From CAYNWK01 sp964400875 (GTDB lineage Bacteria > Chloroflexota > Anaerolineae > Anaerolineales > UBA4823), in contig CAYNWK010000024.1 in the NCBI GenBank assembly GCA_964400875.1, positions 1-37,568 on the forward strand: DNA of 37,568 bases, read 5' to 3'. Each line of letters starts with the position of its first letter. Within the stretch, counting starts at the first letter, position 1. The position numbers and the translations under genes were made by a program. Below are positions 23,370-31,088 of this stretch, piece by piece. The notes beneath the pieces are model-generated. The model was not told the origin of the DNA. It worked only from the letters and a program-made list of their open reading frames with translations, and did not search any database.

Positions 23370-25067
23370 ATGAAACGTATTCGCCAGTGGCTGCATAATT
23401 TCTTTTTTCCTCCGGAAGGATCGCCCATGTGGTTGCGCGTCCTGCCGTACGCCGTGTTGGGGGTGTTGACGTTATTGTTATTGACCGCCAGCGCTTACGC
23501 CTGGGACTATACCAACTCACCGGAGTTCTGCGGCACAGCCTGCCACACAATGCCCCCGGAGTTTACCTCTTACCTGACCTCACCCCACGCGCGCATCGAT
23601 TGCGTCGAGTGCCACATCGGGCGCGGTTTCATCGCCACGCGGATCACCCGCAAAGCGGGCGACGCGCGCCATATCTTCGCTACGCTGTTCAAGACCTACG
23701 AATTCCCCATCCAGGCGGAGCAATTACGCCCGGCGCGTGAGACCTGCGAACGCTGCCATTTCCCCGAGAAGTTTTCCAGCGACACCTTGAAAGAGATCAA
23801 GCAGTTTGATACCGATATCAATAACACGCCGATGAGCCTCTTCTTGCTGATGAAAACAGGCGGCGGCAGCGAACGGCTTGGCCTGGGGCGCGGCATCCAC
23901 TGGCATATCGAGAATAAGGTGTTCTATCTCCCAACCGATGACCGCGAACAAGAGATCCCCTACGTGCGCGTCGTCGAGGACGATGGGTCAATCAGCGAGT
24001 ATGTCGACATCACCGCCCAGCTCGATCCGGCGGAAGTGGATGAAAGCCAGCTCAAAGAGATGGACTGCATCACCTGCCACAACCGCATCACCCACCTGAT
24101 CGCCACCCCGGAAGACACGGTGAACGAGCTGATGGATCGCGGCCTGATCGCCGCGGATATCCCCGAGATCCGGCGCAAGGCGGTCGAAGTATACAGCAAT
24201 TTATACGATAACGTGGAAGTGGGCCTTTCTGGGATCGCTGGACTGTCATCCTATTACCAGACCTATTATCCCGAGTTCTACGCAACCAACGGAGCACAGG
24301 TACAGGCGGCCATTGAGGTACTCCAGAATGCTTACGCGGAAAGCGTTTTTCCCGATCAAAAAGCCAACTGGAACTCGCATCCGAACAATATCGGTCACAA
24401 GGATTCTCCGGGATGCTTCCGCTGCCACGATGGCAAACATCTCAACGCGGCCGAAGAAGCCATTCGTTTGGAATGCAATTTATGCCACGCCGTCCCGGTG
24501 GTGGCCGGGCCGCAGGATTTCGTCGCGGATGTCGAGCTCAGCCGCGGCCCGGAGCCGCAATCCCACCTGAACCCAAACTGGATTTCTTTGCATCACTCCG
24601 CGCTGGATGAATCGTGCGCCAACTGCCACACCACGGATAACCCGGGCGGTACGGACAACAGCTCGTTCTGCTCGAACAGCGCCTGCCACGGCAACGTCTG
24701 GGAGTACGCCGGGTTCGACGCTCCCGGGCTGCGCGAGCGCCTGGTTAACCAGCTGCCTCCCACGCCAACCCCGCAGCCATTGCCGCAGGGTGCAGAATTG
24801 ACTTTCGACGCTTCGATCGGCGCGCTCTTCCAGACTCGCTGCGGCTCCTGCCACAGCCCGGCGGGGGGCATTCAAGACCTGGATCTGACCACTTACCAGG
24901 GTGCGCTGGCGGGCGGGGTAAGCGGCCCGGCGATCGTCCCCGGCGATCCGGCCAGCAGTCTTTTGGTGCAAAAACAGTCTGGGAGTACCTCACACTTTGG
25001 ACAACTTTCGACGCAGGAGCTCGAGCAGGTAATCCAGTGGATCGAGGATGGAGCCCCGGAAAATTAA
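23370..25067 (+). CDS. NapC/NirT-like multiheme cytochrome with C-terminal monoheme domain
   Basis: A 565-residue protein. One N-terminal helix (about residues 24-44) is followed by a NapC/NirT-like segment. Heme sites start at residues 54 (CGTACH, a CX3CH variant), 78 (CVECH), 126 (CERCH), 233 (CITCH), 349 (CFRCH), 369 (CNLCH), 416 (CANCH), 434 (CSNSACH, a CX4CH variant) and 491 (CGSCH). The sequence NSPEFCGTACHTMPPEF is typical of the first site of NapC-like quinol dehydrogenases. The last heme sits in the same C-terminal domain as the protein at 22076 (ending QVIQWIEDGAPEN), after a Pro/Thr linker. It probably accepts electrons from menaquinol and passes them to other cytochromes. The ATG has AGAGGTG upstream. 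Confidence 0.92.
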   Translation: MKRIRQWLHNFFFPPEGSPMWLRVLPYAVLGVLTLLLLTASAYAWDYTNSPEFCGTACHTMPPEFTSYLTSPHARIDCVECHIGRGFIATRITRKAGDARHIFATLFKTYEFPIQAEQLRPARETCERCHFPEKFSSDTLKEIKQFDTDINNTPMSLFLLMKTGGGSERLGLGRGIHWHIENKVFYLPTDDREQEIPYVRVVEDDGSISEYVDITAQLDPAEVDESQLKEMDCITCHNRITHLIATPEDTVNELMDRGLIAADIPEIRRKAVEVYSNLYDNVEVGLSGIAGLSSYYQTYYPEFYATNGAQVQAAIEVLQNAYAESVFPDQKANWNSHPNNIGHKDSPGCFRCHDGKHLNAAEEAIRLECNLCHAVPVVAGPQDFVADVELSRGPEPQSHLNPNWISLHHSALDESCANCHTTDNPGGTDNSSFCSNSACHGNVWEYAGFDAPGLRERLVNQLPPTPTPQPLPQGAELTFDASIGALFQTRCGSCHSPAGGIQDLDLTTYQGALAGGVSGPAIVPGDPASSLLVQKQSGSTSHFGQLSTQELEQVIQWIEDGAPEN

Positions 25068-25086
25068 GTTAATTCTAATGCGGGCT

Positions 25087-25120
25087 CCCCACTAACAAAC
25101 TTAGAATTGTTCCGGTGGGG
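25087..25120 (+). terminator. Hairpin between NapC-like and Rieske genes
   Basis: CCCCAC (25087-25092) pairs with GTGGGG (25115-25120) and, inside, AACAA (25094-25098) with TTGTT (25107-25111). It lies 20 bases past the stop at 25067 and could end or attenuate the first cytochrome transcript before the Rieske/cytochrome b genes. No T-tract directly follows. Confidence 0.35.
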
Positions 25121-25166
25121 TATCCCGAATTGCGTTGTATTGTCCTTGTTATAAAGGAGGAGTTGG

Positions 25167-25646
25167 ATGGAAGAAGGCAAAAAACTCGGCCGGCGTGACT
25201 TTTTGGCCGTTGCTACGACAGCCATTGGGGGAGTGATCGGCGCCGCGTTAGCCATCCCTGCGGTCGCTTATATCATCGGTCCTGCAGTGCGGCGCAGCAC
25301 CAGCGAAGATTGGATCCGTTTAGGCTCGACGACAGGGGTGGAATTAGGGACGCCGACGCTTTTCAAGGCGACCATCCAACAACAATCCGGTTGGATCGTA
25401 AACGAACAGGAACTCTCGATCTATGTGCTGACCGAGGACAACCGTGATTACGTGGCGATGTCTAACATCTGCACTCACCTGGGTTGCCGGGTGCGTTGGA
25501 TCTCGGACCAACAGGAGTTCTTCTGTCCCTGCCACAACGGAGTCTTCGCCAAGGACGGCGCGGTTGTTTCCGGACCGCCGCCTGGCCCTTTGAATCGTTT
25601 CCAGGTAAAAGTCGAAGAAGATCAGCTGTATATCTTGGGAGGTTGA
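25167..25646 (+). CDS. Rieske iron-sulfur protein
   Basis: A 159-residue Rieske protein. The N-terminus has a Tat-type signal and anchor (GRRDFLAVATTAIGG, then a helix to about residue 40). The 2Fe-2S ligands are in CTHLGC (102-107) and CPCHNG (120-125), with the disulfide cysteines Cys107 and Cys122 present, as expected for a high-potential cluster of a quinol-oxidising complex. GPPPGPL follows as the conserved Pro loop. It starts with ATG after a strong AAAGGAGG and ends 1 base before the cytochrome b gene. With the next two genes it makes a cytochrome bc/b6f-like complex. Identification is firm. Confidence 0.95.
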   Translation: MEEGKKLGRRDFLAVATTAIGGVIGAALAIPAVAYIIGPAVRRSTSEDWIRLGSTTGVELGTPTLFKATIQQQSGWIVNEQELSIYVLTEDNRDYVAMSNICTHLGCRVRWISDQQEFFCPCHNGVFAKDGAVVSGPPPGPLNRFQVKVEEDQLYILGG

Positions 25647-25647
25647 A

Positions 25648-26310
25648 ATGGCCGTGCGGATAGGTGAGTGGCTGGAAGAGCGCTTTGGCTGGCGCGGCGT
25701 CTGGGAAGCAATCTTCCTGAGGAAAATCCCCAAGGTCAACTGGCTGTATACGCTGGGCAGCGCCACGCTTTTCGTTGGCGTACTCCAAATTTTCACCGGG
25801 ATACTGCTGACCATCTATTACGTACCGACGCCGGATCACGCCTATGCCAGCGTGCAGTATATTACAAACCAGGTCCCGGCTGGCTGGTTTATTCGCGGCT
25901 TGCACCATTGGGGGGCCAGCGCCATGGTCGTGCTGACCGTTGTGCACATGTTGCGGGTGATCTTTTACGGCTCCTATAAGTTCCCGCGGGAGGCGACCTG
26001 GTTGAGTGGGGTTGTTTTGCTCCTGGTCGTGTTTGGCTTCGGTTTCACCGGCTACCTGCTGCCCTGGGATCAGAAAGCCTTTTGGGCCACCACTGTAGGC
26101 ACACGAATCGCAGGCGTCGCTCCGTTTGTGGGAGATTGGATATTACGCGTGATGCGCGGAGGCGATGAGTTAACCGCGGTGACTTTGGCCCGTTTTTTTG
26201 GCGTGCACGTCTGGGTGCTTCCGGCGACGCTGCTTACTATGGTTTTCATCCATATGTATCTGATCATCAAGATTGGGATCAGCGCCGTGCCGAAGAGAAA
26301 AGAGGAGTGA
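25648..26310 (+). CDS. Cytochrome b6-like subunit (N-terminal half of cytochrome b)
   Basis: A 220-residue four-helix membrane protein of the cytochrome b6 type. The heme ligands are visible in helix B (GLHHWGASAMVVLTVVHMLRV, two His 14 apart) and helix D (VHVWVLPATLLTMVFIHMYLI, two His 15 apart, as in b6). The motifs FGFGFTGYLLPWDQ and YKFPREATW are conserved. The position equivalent to the cysteine that binds the extra heme of b6f is not a cysteine here (NWLYTLGSATLF), so that heme is probably absent. It binds two b hemes and forms the quinol sites together with the subunit IV-like protein. Identification is firm. Confidence 0.95.
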   Translation: MAVRIGEWLEERFGWRGVWEAIFLRKIPKVNWLYTLGSATLFVGVLQIFTGILLTIYYVPTPDHAYASVQYITNQVPAGWFIRGLHHWGASAMVVLTVVHMLRVIFYGSYKFPREATWLSGVVLLLVVFGFGFTGYLLPWDQKAFWATTVGTRIAGVAPFVGDWILRVMRGGDELTAVTLARFFGVHVWVLPATLLTMVFIHMYLIIKIGISAVPKRKEE

Positions 26311-26313
26311 GCC

Positions 26314-28437
26314 GTGAAAGAAGAGGAAAAACGAGCTTATCTCGAAGAGTATCAACAAGCTAAAAAGAAGGGCTTACCCTTTTTCCCCGACATTATCTTC
26401 AAGGACGCGGTCGTCTCGTTATTAGTATTTATCCTGTTAATCGGCCTGGCTTACTTTATCGGCGCGCCGTTGGAGCCCCAGGCTAACCCGGCCGACACCT
26501 CCTACACTCCCAGGCCAGAGTGGTATTTTCTATTTCTCTTTCAGCTGCTGAAGTATTTTCCCCCGCAGCTGGAGGTGATCGGCGTGTTCATCATCCCAAC
26601 GTTGGGTGTGCTCCTGTTATTTGCCCTGCCGTTCCTGGATAGTTCAGCGCGCCGCCACCCGGCTACCAGGCCGGTGGTGCTGGGGATAACGGGGCTCGCT
26701 TTGGTAGGTGTGGGCGTGTTAACCGTTCAGGCGGTGCGCGAAGCGCCGCCGCCCGCTGAAGCGGAAGGGGGTGACCAGACCGCCGCCCTGTACACGGAAA
26801 ATTGCGCGCCCTGCCACGGGCCTACGGTGGACGTTCCAACCGGGTTTAATCTGCACGACGTCATTGCCCAGGGGAGGCACGACGAAGGCATGCCCGCCTG
26901 GAACGCGGATCTGACGACCAACGAGATCGATGCCCTGGCAGGCTTTATCCTCTCCCCGGAAGGGAGCCAGTTATTTACCGAGCAATGCGGGGCATGTCAC
27001 GAGGCGCCCGAGCTGGTTGCAGTCGATCCGCTGGAATTGCAGAGCGCGCTGGCGCTGGGGCCGGAATATCCTGCCCATTCTCAGGTTGAGGTACCCTTTT
27101 GGAGCCAAACGCTGGATAAGCAGGCGCGCACGGCTTTGTTGAACTTCTTGGTCGCCCCGGATGGCCAGCGCTTGTTCGCAGTCAATTGCGCGCCCTGCCA
27201 CGGAAATGCGGTCTCGTTTTCCGGTGAAGCTGATGAACTGCGTACCATAATCGCCGATGGTGGCTTGCATCTCGAGATGCCGCCTTGGCGGGACCGGTTG
27301 AACGACGAGCAGCTCACAATCTTGGCCAGCTACGTCGTCGATCCGGCCTCAACACCAGAGGGTGAGGCGCCTTTCGAGCAGTACTGTTCGGAATGCCATG
27401 GTCAGCGCATCCCTTCCGCTGAGAACGTTGAACAGGCTCGGGAGATCATCGCCAGCGGAGGCAGCCACGAAACGATGCCTGTCTGGGGGCAGGTCCTGAC
27501 CGCCCAACAAATGGATGCCCTGGTAAGTTACACGCTCGAGGCTGCAAGCGGAACACCCTTGCAGGCCGGACAAGATCTGTTTGGCCAGTACTGCTCAACC
27601 TGTCACGGAGAATTCGGGGAGGGGGGCGCGAACCCAACCCGACCTGACGACGTCATCGCGCCGATCAGTTCAGCCGAGTATTTGAAGACCCGGGATGATT
27701 TTACGTTGCGATCGATCATCTCTCAAGGCCAGCCGAATTTTGGCATGTCGCCTTTTGGCACTGCGAACGGCGGTCCATTGCAAGATGAAGATATCAACGC
27801 CATCGTGGCTTACATCCGTTCCTGGGAGCAGAATCCGCCAGTAGAGCTGCCGCCGGAGATCGCCTCTGATTCGATCGCGCTGAGCGGCGAGGAAGTTTAC
27901 CTCGATATCTGCGCTCAGTGCCATGGGCTCAAAGGCGAGGGCATCATTGGCCCTTCACTGCGCGATCCGGAATTCCAGGCTCAGAACACGGACCAGGAGA
28001 TCTTCGACACCATCAATTTGGGCCACGAAGCCACGGCGATGATCGGTTGGGGTGAAGTGCTTTCTTCTGAACAGATCTCCCAATTAGTCGTTTTCATCCG
28101 CCAGCTGGAGGCAGAGGGAACCAGTGAAGGCTCCGCTACACCGGAAGCGGTTGAGCCCGTTTCGTTTTCTAACGATGTGCTGCCGATCTTAGAAGACAAT
28201 TGCGCTGTCTGTCATGGCAGCTTGGGGGGCTGGGATTCATCCAGCTACGAAGCGGTAACCACCACAGGAAATAGCGCGCCGGTGGTTATCCCTGGAAACG
28301 CTGATGAGAGCTTGCTGGCTCAGAAACTGCTCGGTACCCAAAGCGAAGGCAACATCATGCCTCCCGGCGGAGAGCTGCCCGAAGATCAGATCCAGGTTAT
28401 CCTGGATTGGATCGAAGCAGGCGCGCCGGATAATTAA
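26314..28437 (+). CDS. Subunit IV-like cytochrome b half fused to seven c-type heme domains
   Basis: A 707-residue fusion starting at GTG, 3 bases after the cytochrome b6-like gene. Residues about 1-150 match the C-terminal half of cytochrome b (subunit IV): three helices and the Qo-site motif PEWYF in YTPRPEWYFLFLFQLLKYFPP. After the third helix come seven CXXCH motifs starting at residues 164 (CAPCH), 225 (CGACH), 292 (CAPCH), 358 (CSECH), 427 (CSTCH), 533 (CAQCH) and 630 (CAVCH). Most are followed by candidate Met ligands (GMPAW, LEMPPW, TMPVWG, FGMSPFG). The last domain, ending VILDWIEAGAPDN, is shared with the proteins at 22076 and 23370. It replaces cytochrome f/c1 and extends it into a wire. 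Domain calls firm, function inferred. Confidence 0.93.
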   Translation: MKEEEKRAYLEEYQQAKKKGLPFFPDIIFKDAVVSLLVFILLIGLAYFIGAPLEPQANPADTSYTPRPEWYFLFLFQLLKYFPPQLEVIGVFIIPTLGVLLLFALPFLDSSARRHPATRPVVLGITGLALVGVGVLTVQAVREAPPPAEAEGGDQTAALYTENCAPCHGPTVDVPTGFNLHDVIAQGRHDEGMPAWNADLTTNEIDALAGFILSPEGSQLFTEQCGACHEAPELVAVDPLELQSALALGPEYPAHSQVEVPFWSQTLDKQARTALLNFLVAPDGQRLFAVNCAPCHGNAVSFSGEADELRTIIADGGLHLEMPPWRDRLNDEQLTILASYVVDPASTPEGEAPFEQYCSECHGQRIPSAENVEQAREIIASGGSHETMPVWGQVLTAQQMDALVSYTLEAASGTPLQAGQDLFGQYCSTCHGEFGEGGANPTRPDDVIAPISSAEYLKTRDDFTLRSIISQGQPNFGMSPFGTANGGPLQDEDINAIVAYIRSWEQNPPVELPPEIASDSIALSGEEVYLDICAQCHGLKGEGIIGPSLRDPEFQAQNTDQEIFDTINLGHEATAMIGWGEVLSSEQISQLVVFIRQLEAEGTSEGSATPEAVEPVSFSNDVLPILEDNCAVCHGSLGGWDSSSYEAVTTTGNSAPVVIPGNADESLLAQKLLGTQSEGNIMPPGGELPEDQIQVILDWIEAGAPDN

Positions 28438-28812
28438 AAAGAGGGATACAGGCCAAGCGGATACCGGGGTTTTTGGCAGCACTGTGCGCTGCCGAAAACC
28501 CCCATTTTCTTAAATGGTATGGGTAAGATCACCCAGTTTGTATAGCAAATTCACAGAGATACGTTTGTCACGTCTGTAAAAGTGACATATGCCACTAATG
28601 TGATTCTCATAATCGGGATATAAATTCATAGGGTAATTTACCCAAAAAGTTTGCCTGGCGGGGAAGATTCTCTGCCAGGTAGTTCGTAATGACAGAAAGC
28701 AATCATTTTTTGATGCTCCTTCAGGAAAGGAGGAGATCGTCGAAAAGATACGTAGAGAGCATTTGGTTCAATCCTGAAGTGCGTTGTGGCGCATTTCATA
28801 AGGAGAATGTTT
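28438..28812. promoter_or_regulatory. Regulatory region upstream of the decaheme gene
   Basis: About 375 bases with no supportable gene. It holds the terminator-like palindrome (28466-28503), an inverted repeat TGTCAC-N10-GTGACA (28566-28587), TCTCATAAT at 28605, TATAAA at 28619-28624 as a possible -10, the short palindrome GGGTAATTTACCC (28631-28643) leading into TTACCCAA, and a hairpin CCTGGC/GCCAGG (28654-28679). These suggest that the decaheme gene has its own promoter. No good -35 box is seen. Confidence 0.5.
28466..28503 (+). terminator. Terminator-like palindrome after the fused cytochrome gene
   Basis: GGGGTTTTTGGCAGC (28466-28480) pairs with GCTGCCGAAAACCCC (from 28488), one mismatch, and is followed by ATTTTCTT. 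It lies 28 bases past the stop at 28437 and separates the Rieske/cytochrome b operon from the decaheme gene. It belongs to the recurring palindrome set. Confidence 0.6.
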
Positions 28813-30957
28813 ATGAGACGAAAGCACCTGATTATGATCTTCTTTGTGTTGGTAGCTGCCATGGCCCTGGCAGCCTGTGGAGGGCAGCCTGCTCCGACGG
28901 AAGAAGCCCAACCACAACCAACACAGCAAGCCTGTCCCACGGCTGCCCCATGCCCGACCGTGCCGCCGCCCCCCGAACCGGATGTGACCACGGAAGAGGT
29001 CCCCTTCTGGGAGATGTGGGGGAGCTCGCCGCACAACGACGCTTCGGCCGAAGCCTTCGCTCATTGGAATGAAGACGACCCGGCGGAAGTGCCGCCCGGC
29101 TGCGCCAAATGCCACAGCACGCCCGGCTTCAGAGATTTTTTGGCTGTGGATGGCACGGAGTTCGGTGTGGTTGAAAAAGCGGCCCCCGTCGGCTCGACAG
29201 TAGAGTGCATTGCCTGTCACAACGAAGCCACCCTCACGATGTCCAGCGTCGTGTTCCCCTCCGGGATCGAGATCACCAACCTCGGGCCGCAGGCGCGCTG
29301 TATGCAGTGCCACCAAGGGCGCGCTTCCACCCTCCAGGTCAACGAAGCCATCGCAAACAACGTCGGTGAGGACCTGGACACGCCCAACCCAGATCTGAGC
29401 TTCCTCAACATCCACTACTTCGCAGCCGCGGCCACGCGGCTGGGTACGGAAGTCATGGGTGGATTCGAGTACGAGGGCAAGGCATACGACGTCCGGTTCG
29501 ACCATGTGGAAGGCTACGACACCTGTATGGACTGCCACAGCCCGCATACTCTTGAAATCCGGGTCGATCGATGCTCGGTTTGCCACACCAACGTGAGCAG
29601 CGTAGAGGATCTGCACAACATCCGCATGCAAGGCTCCCTGGTTGACTACGATGGTGATGGAGATACCAGCGAGAGTATCGAGAGCGAGATCTCGGGCATG
29701 CAAGCGCTGCTTTACCAGGCGATCCAGGCTTATGCCGAGGAAGTCTCCGGTGCGCCGATCACCTACGATGCAGCCAGCCACCCGTACTTTTTCAACGAGG
29801 CCGGTGAGGCTTATGCTTCCTTTACCGGGCGTCTATTAAGAGCGGCCTACAACTACCAGACCTCGATCAAGGACCCCGGCGCTTTCGCGCACGGCGGCAA
29901 GTATGTCATCGAACTGCTTTACGACTCGGTCGAGGATCTAAACACGGCGATCTCCAATCCGGTGGATCTATCGAACGCGCACCGCATCGACGCCGGACAT
30001 TTCGCTTCTTCGGAAGAGGCTTTCCGCCACTGGGATGAGGAAGACCCGGCTGTGGTGCCCGCTACCTGCTCGCGCTGTCACAGCGCCAGCCAGCTGCCCA
30101 ATTACATCCAGGACGGCTCGGTCATCTCGACCAACCCGGCCAGCGGGCTGAACTGCGGGACCTGCCACAACGACCTGAGCACCTTCACCCGTTATGAGGT
30201 CGGCGCGGTGACCTTCCCGAGCGGAGCCACCCTGGACACTGGCAGCTCAGACAGCAACCTGTGCTTGAACTGCCACCAGGGTCGCGAATCCACGATCAGC
30301 GTTAATGAGGCGATCGCGCGTGTGGGGGTTGGCGACGATGAGATCTCTGAAGACCTGGCGTTCCGCAACCCGCACTACTTCGCCGCCGGCGCGACCCTGT
30401 TCGGCAGTGAAGCGATGGGCGCCTACCAGTACGAAGGGCAGACTTACAACGGGCGCTTCCCACACGTGGGCGCCTTTGACACCTGCGTCGAATGCCACGA
30501 TACCCACGGCCTGACCGTGCGAGCTGAGGCTTGCGGCGCCTGCCACTCTGGCGTGAGCACGGAAGAAGACCTGCGCACCGCCATCCGCTTTTCCGATGAA
30601 GACTTCGACGGGGACGGCGACGTGTCTGAGGGCATCGCCCAGGAGGTCGCCGGTATGCAGGAAGCGCTTTACGCAGCGATCCTGAGCTACGCGGATGACA
30701 CTGTTGGAATTGACATCACTTACGATCCGGACGCTTACCCGTACTTCTTCAACGAGGCCGGAGAGCGCTACACCTCCTGGACTCCCAGTTTGCTGAAGGC
30801 GGCTTACAACTACCAGTGGGCCCAGAAGGACCCCGGCGCTTTTGCCCACAATGCCGCGTACATCATGCAAGTCATGTACGACAGCATCAGCGATATCGGT
30901 GACCCGAGCGGTTTGACGCGGCCACCGGTCGAAGCGCCATCCGGCGAGGCGCCCTAG
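28813..30957 (+). CDS. Decaheme c-type cytochrome lipoprotein made of two pentaheme repeats
   Basis: A 714-residue protein from the ATG at 28813 (AAGGAG 7 bases upstream; two earlier ATGs are in frame). A lipobox (ALAACGG, Cys about 25) indicates anchoring to the membrane surface, followed by a Pro/Gln/Thr linker. Ten CXXCH motifs start at residues 97, 132, 163, 238, 254 and 419, 448, 484, 558, 574: two sets of five offset by about 320 residues. The sets share strong local sequence, for example CMQCHQGR.ST.QVNEAIA against CLNCHQGRESTISVNEAIA, and PYFFNEAGE and KDPGAFAH in both. Each repeat has an acidic loop (DYDGDGDTSE, DFDGDGDVSE) resembling a calcium site. It probably carries electrons at the cell surface. 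Terminal acceptor unknown. Confidence 0.93.
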   Translation: MRRKHLIMIFFVLVAAMALAACGGQPAPTEEAQPQPTQQACPTAAPCPTVPPPPEPDVTTEEVPFWEMWGSSPHNDASAEAFAHWNEDDPAEVPPGCAKCHSTPGFRDFLAVDGTEFGVVEKAAPVGSTVECIACHNEATLTMSSVVFPSGIEITNLGPQARCMQCHQGRASTLQVNEAIANNVGEDLDTPNPDLSFLNIHYFAAAATRLGTEVMGGFEYEGKAYDVRFDHVEGYDTCMDCHSPHTLEIRVDRCSVCHTNVSSVEDLHNIRMQGSLVDYDGDGDTSESIESEISGMQALLYQAIQAYAEEVSGAPITYDAASHPYFFNEAGEAYASFTGRLLRAAYNYQTSIKDPGAFAHGGKYVIELLYDSVEDLNTAISNPVDLSNAHRIDAGHFASSEEAFRHWDEEDPAVVPATCSRCHSASQLPNYIQDGSVISTNPASGLNCGTCHNDLSTFTRYEVGAVTFPSGATLDTGSSDSNLCLNCHQGRESTISVNEAIARVGVGDDEISEDLAFRNPHYFAAGATLFGSEAMGAYQYEGQTYNGRFPHVGAFDTCVECHDTHGLTVRAEACGACHSGVSTEEDLRTAIRFSDEDFDGDGDVSEGIAQEVAGMQEALYAAILSYADDTVGIDITYDPDAYPYFFNEAGERYTSWTPSLLKAAYNYQWAQKDPGAFAHNAAYIMQVMYDSISDIGDPSGLTRPPVEAPSGEAP

Positions 30958-30976
30958 TCTCGGTTTGAGGTGAATC

Positions 30977-31012
30977 AAAAAGACCGGGTGTTGAAAAACG
31001 CCCGGTCTTTTT
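30977..31012. terminator. Bidirectional intrinsic terminator
   Basis: AAAAAGACCGGG (30977-30988) pairs with CCCGGTCTTTTT (31001-31012), giving a GC stem with a T-run on both strands. It sits between the convergent stops at 30957 and 31089 and should terminate both genes. Confidence 0.9.
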
Positions 31013-31088
31013 CGATCTCGACGAACTTTAAGTGGCGTCCGGCGCCTGGGGGAACAAAACTTTTGTTTGTTGAGCTCTGAAAAGAATC

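Noticed and set aside
28689..29072. Plus-strand open frame of 127 codons before and over the decaheme gene
   Set aside because: Overlaps the decaheme start in another frame, with composition unlike a real protein; only the upstream regulatory elements are kept.
18342..30957. Known respiratory systems: NrfHA nitrite reductase, Hao-type enzyme, alternative complex III, Mtr-type outer-membrane conduit
   Set aside because: No NrfA-type CXXCK site, no molybdopterin or iron-sulfur ACIII subunits and no porin-like protein are present; only NapC-like and Rieske/cytochrome b parts match known families.
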